Source of the DNA: CAVPTL01 sp963727235
GTDB taxonomy: Bacteria > Actinomycetota > Thermoleophilia > Gaiellales > JAICJC01
Length of the DNA stretch: 64,000 bases
Assembly: GCA_963727235.1 (NCBI GenBank)
Contig: CAVSFZ010000012.1
Location: forward strand, 1-64,000
Direction of reading: 5' to 3'
Numbering within the stretch: the stretch's first letter is position 1; each line of letters opens with the position of its first letter. The notes below the pieces were generated by a model that saw only the letters and a program-made list of their open reading frames with translations, made no database searches and had not been told where the DNA came from. Shown here one piece after another: positions 62,533 through 64,000 of this stretch. The position numbers and the translations under genes are program-made.

Positions 62533-63491
62533 TCAGCCGGCCGGCCGAGCACCCGCTCGGCCATCAGATGAGCCGCGGAGATCGGATCCAGCGACCGTTC
62601 GTACACCTGATCGAGCAATGCTTGCAGCTCGGAGTCGGCCTCCAGCGCGGCGGCCAGCCGTCGGCGGGCATCGGCCGTGGCCGCGCCGATCACCTCCTGC
62701 TCGATGTTGCGCCTGCGCCGCCGCTCCAGGCCCTCGGCCGAGAGCAGGTCGCGATGCTCCGCGATCGCGTCGGCCAGCTCCGCGACGCCCTCGCCGCGGA
62801 TCGCCTCGGTGTCGATGATCGGCACCTTGCGGCCGGGCACCAGTGACAGGATCGAGCGGATATCGGTGCGCATCGACTTGGCGGCGGGATGGTCGCTCTT
62901 GTTGATCACGATCACGTCGGGAATCTCCATCACACCCGCCTTCAGCGCCTGAATCGAGTCGCCCGCGCCGGGCATCAGCACCAGCACCACGGTATCGGCG
63001 ACCGACGCGACCTCGACCTCGCTCTGGCCGACGCCGACGGTCTCGAGCAGAAGCACGTCGGTGCCGGCCGCGTCGAGCACCGCGAGCGCCCGCAGGGTGG
63101 CCTCGGCCACCCCGCCGAGATGACCGCGGGTGGACATCGAACGGATGTACACGCCGGGATCGAGGAAGTGCTCGGTGAGCCTGATCCGATCGCCCAAGAG
63201 CGCACCCTGAGAGAACGGGCTGGACGGGTCGACCGACACCACTCCGACCGATTGGCCGCGGCTCCGGTAGAGCGTCACCAGCGCCGAGATCAGGCTCGAC
63301 TTGCCCACCCCGGGCGGGCCCGTGAACCCAGCCACGGAGGCGCCGCCGGTGTGGGGATAGAGCTCCGCGACCAGCTCCCTCGCCTCGGGTCGGCCATCCT
63401 CGACCACGCTGATCGCCCGGGCCACCGCACGCGGCTCGCCCGCCAGCACCCGCTCCACCAACTCCTGCACCACCACCGGTCGGCGGGCCAT
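62529..63491 (-). CDS. meaB: Methylmalonyl-CoA mutase GTPase chaperone (MeaB/ArgK family)
   Basis: A 320-aa G protein that loads and protects B12-dependent acyl-CoA mutases. Walker A FTGPPGVGKSSLI (about residue 57), the DPSSPFSQGALLGDRIRL segment, switch region RSMSTRGHLGGVAEAT, ETVGVGQSEVEVA and the guanine-specificity motif NKSD. The start overlaps the hisC stop (TGATG). Fits the stand-alone B12-binding subunit at 33706-34104, about 28 kb away. Confidence 0.95.
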   Translation of the reverse strand: MARRPVVVQELVERVLAGEPRAVARAISVVEDGRPEARELVAELYPHTGGASVAGFTGPPGVGKSSLISALVTLYRSRGQSVGVVSVDPSSPFSQGALLGDRIRLTEHFLDPGVYIRSMSTRGHLGGVAEATLRALAVLDAAGTDVLLLETVGVGQSEVEVASVADTVVLVLMPGAGDSIQALKAGVMEIPDVIVINKSDHPAAKSMRTDIRSILSLVPGRKVPIIDTEAIRGEGVAELADAIAEHRDLLSAEGLERRRRRNIEQEVIGAATADARRRLAAALEADSELQALLDQVYERSLDPISAAHLMAERVLGRPAD

Positions 63492-64000
63492 CAGCGGCCG
63501 CCCATGACGCGCTCGAGAGCGGCGTCGAACACGTCGTTTTCCTCGGGAGTCCCGACGGTCACGCGGATCGACTCAGAGTCACCGAACTGATCCAGCGGCC
63601 GCACCACCACGCCCTCGCGAAGCAACGCCTCTGCCACCGCCCGGCCGTCGCCCACCGCGGCGCACACGAAGTTGGCATAGGCGGGATGGTGCCGCACCCC
63701 CAGGCGGCCAAAGCTTGATTCCAGCACACGCCTGCCGGCCGCATTCAGACGGCGTCGACGCTCGATCTCGGCGGTGTCACCAAGGCTGGCGGTGGCCGCC
63801 ACATGCGCGAGCTCGTTGACATCGAACGGCGGTCTCACCCGCGCCATACCGTTGGCGATCTCGGGTGCGGCGACGGCGTAGCCGATCCGCAGCCCGGCCA
63901 GGCCGTAGATCTTGGAGAACGTCCGCAGCACCACCACGTTGGGTCGCGTCTGGACGTGTGCGGGGATCGTGTCGGGGTAGGCGGGATCGTCGACGTACTC
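63491..64000 (-). CDS. hisC: Histidinol-phosphate aminotransferase, 3' part (partial)
   Basis: The C-terminal 169 codons of a fold-type I aminotransferase; the frame is open to the window edge, so the gene begins beyond 64000. The PLP lysine is in RTFSKIYGLAGLRIGYAVA; the C-terminal domain includes ARVRPPFDVNELAHVAATASL and ESIRVTVGTPEENDVF, the substrate-binding Arg region of HisC. The family assignment could shift to a related aminotransferase once the N-terminus is seen. Confidence 0.82.
   Translation of the reverse strand, partial: EYVDDPAYPDTIPAHVQTRPNVVVLRTFSKIYGLAGLRIGYAVAAPEIANGMARVRPPFDVNELAHVAATASLGDTAEIERRRRLNAAGRRVLESSFGRLGVRHHPAYANFVCAAVGDGRAVAEALLREGVVVRPLDQFGDSESIRVTVGTPEENDVFDAALERVMGGR

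Overview
The window is gene-dense (almost no gap above 150 bp), GC-rich, and carries about 68 protein genes in long co-directional runs with 4-bp start/stop overlaps (ATGA, GTGA). Gene order (rpmE, DUF1385, prfA, prmC, tsaC, glyA, upp, wecA-like, atp operon), the GC bias and the many GTG starts fit a high-GC Actinomycetota chromosome. A deep-branching class such as Thermoleophilia is my best guess, at moderate to low confidence. I see no phage, integrase, IS transposase, CRISPR array, rRNA or tRNA.

Layout. 50-4371 (minus): M20 peptidase, UDP-glucose dehydrogenase, sugar nucleotidyltransferase and PGI/PMI isomerase. 4407-5603 (plus): an FAD amine oxidase. 5677-20693 (minus): the F-type ATP synthase locus, in which atpA/G and atpD/C are separated by about 8 kb holding a dipeptide-type ABC importer (dppABCDF-like), a second divergent binding protein and a zinc-finger anti-sigma-like protein. 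20827-29277 (minus): lipid-linked sugar transferase, upp, glyA, tsaC, prmC, prfA, rpmE and threonine aldolase. 29331-37241: ETF-quinone oxidoreductase on plus, facing a minus operon of cobalamin adenosyltransferase, a multi-PAS histidine kinase, cupin, B12-binding mutase subunit, crotonase and etfBA. 37313-39848: LysR regulator divergent from an MFS transporter. 40294-42320: hbd and thl. 42340-48634: complete trpEGDCFBA operon behind a leader-peptide attenuator. 48672-50636: two-component pair. 50698-55638: leucine/isovalerate degradation (MCC beta, methylglutaconyl-CoA hydratase, MCC alpha, HMG-CoA lyase). 55622-64000: cyclophilin, TrpB2, leucyl aminopeptidase, acyl-CoA dehydrogenase, IlvA, pyrophosphatase, MeaB and the 3' part of hisC.

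The genes describe an aerobic heterotroph. It takes up and cleaves peptides (Dpp importer, M20, PepA) and burns branched-chain amino acids and acyl-CoAs (MCC/HMGCL, acyl-CoA dehydrogenase, crotonase, Hbd, Thl). Electrons pass through ETF and ETF-QO to quinone, and ATP is made by an H+-type F1Fo synthase. B12-dependent mutase chemistry is implied by the B12-binding subunit, PduO-type adenosyltransferase and MeaB.

The most unusual structure is a family of nine near-perfect 31-35-bp palindromes (ends TGAATAA/TTATTCA, core GGTGCC-N-GGCACC, three linker types) that sit exactly on gene 3' ends. They supply the stop codons of eight genes and probably the start codon of the HMG-CoA lyase gene. Other notable points are the split ATP synthase operon, the trp attenuator, an ETF-QO lacking one Fe-S cysteine, a UUCG-capped hairpin between dppA and dppB, and widespread leaderless-type promoters.
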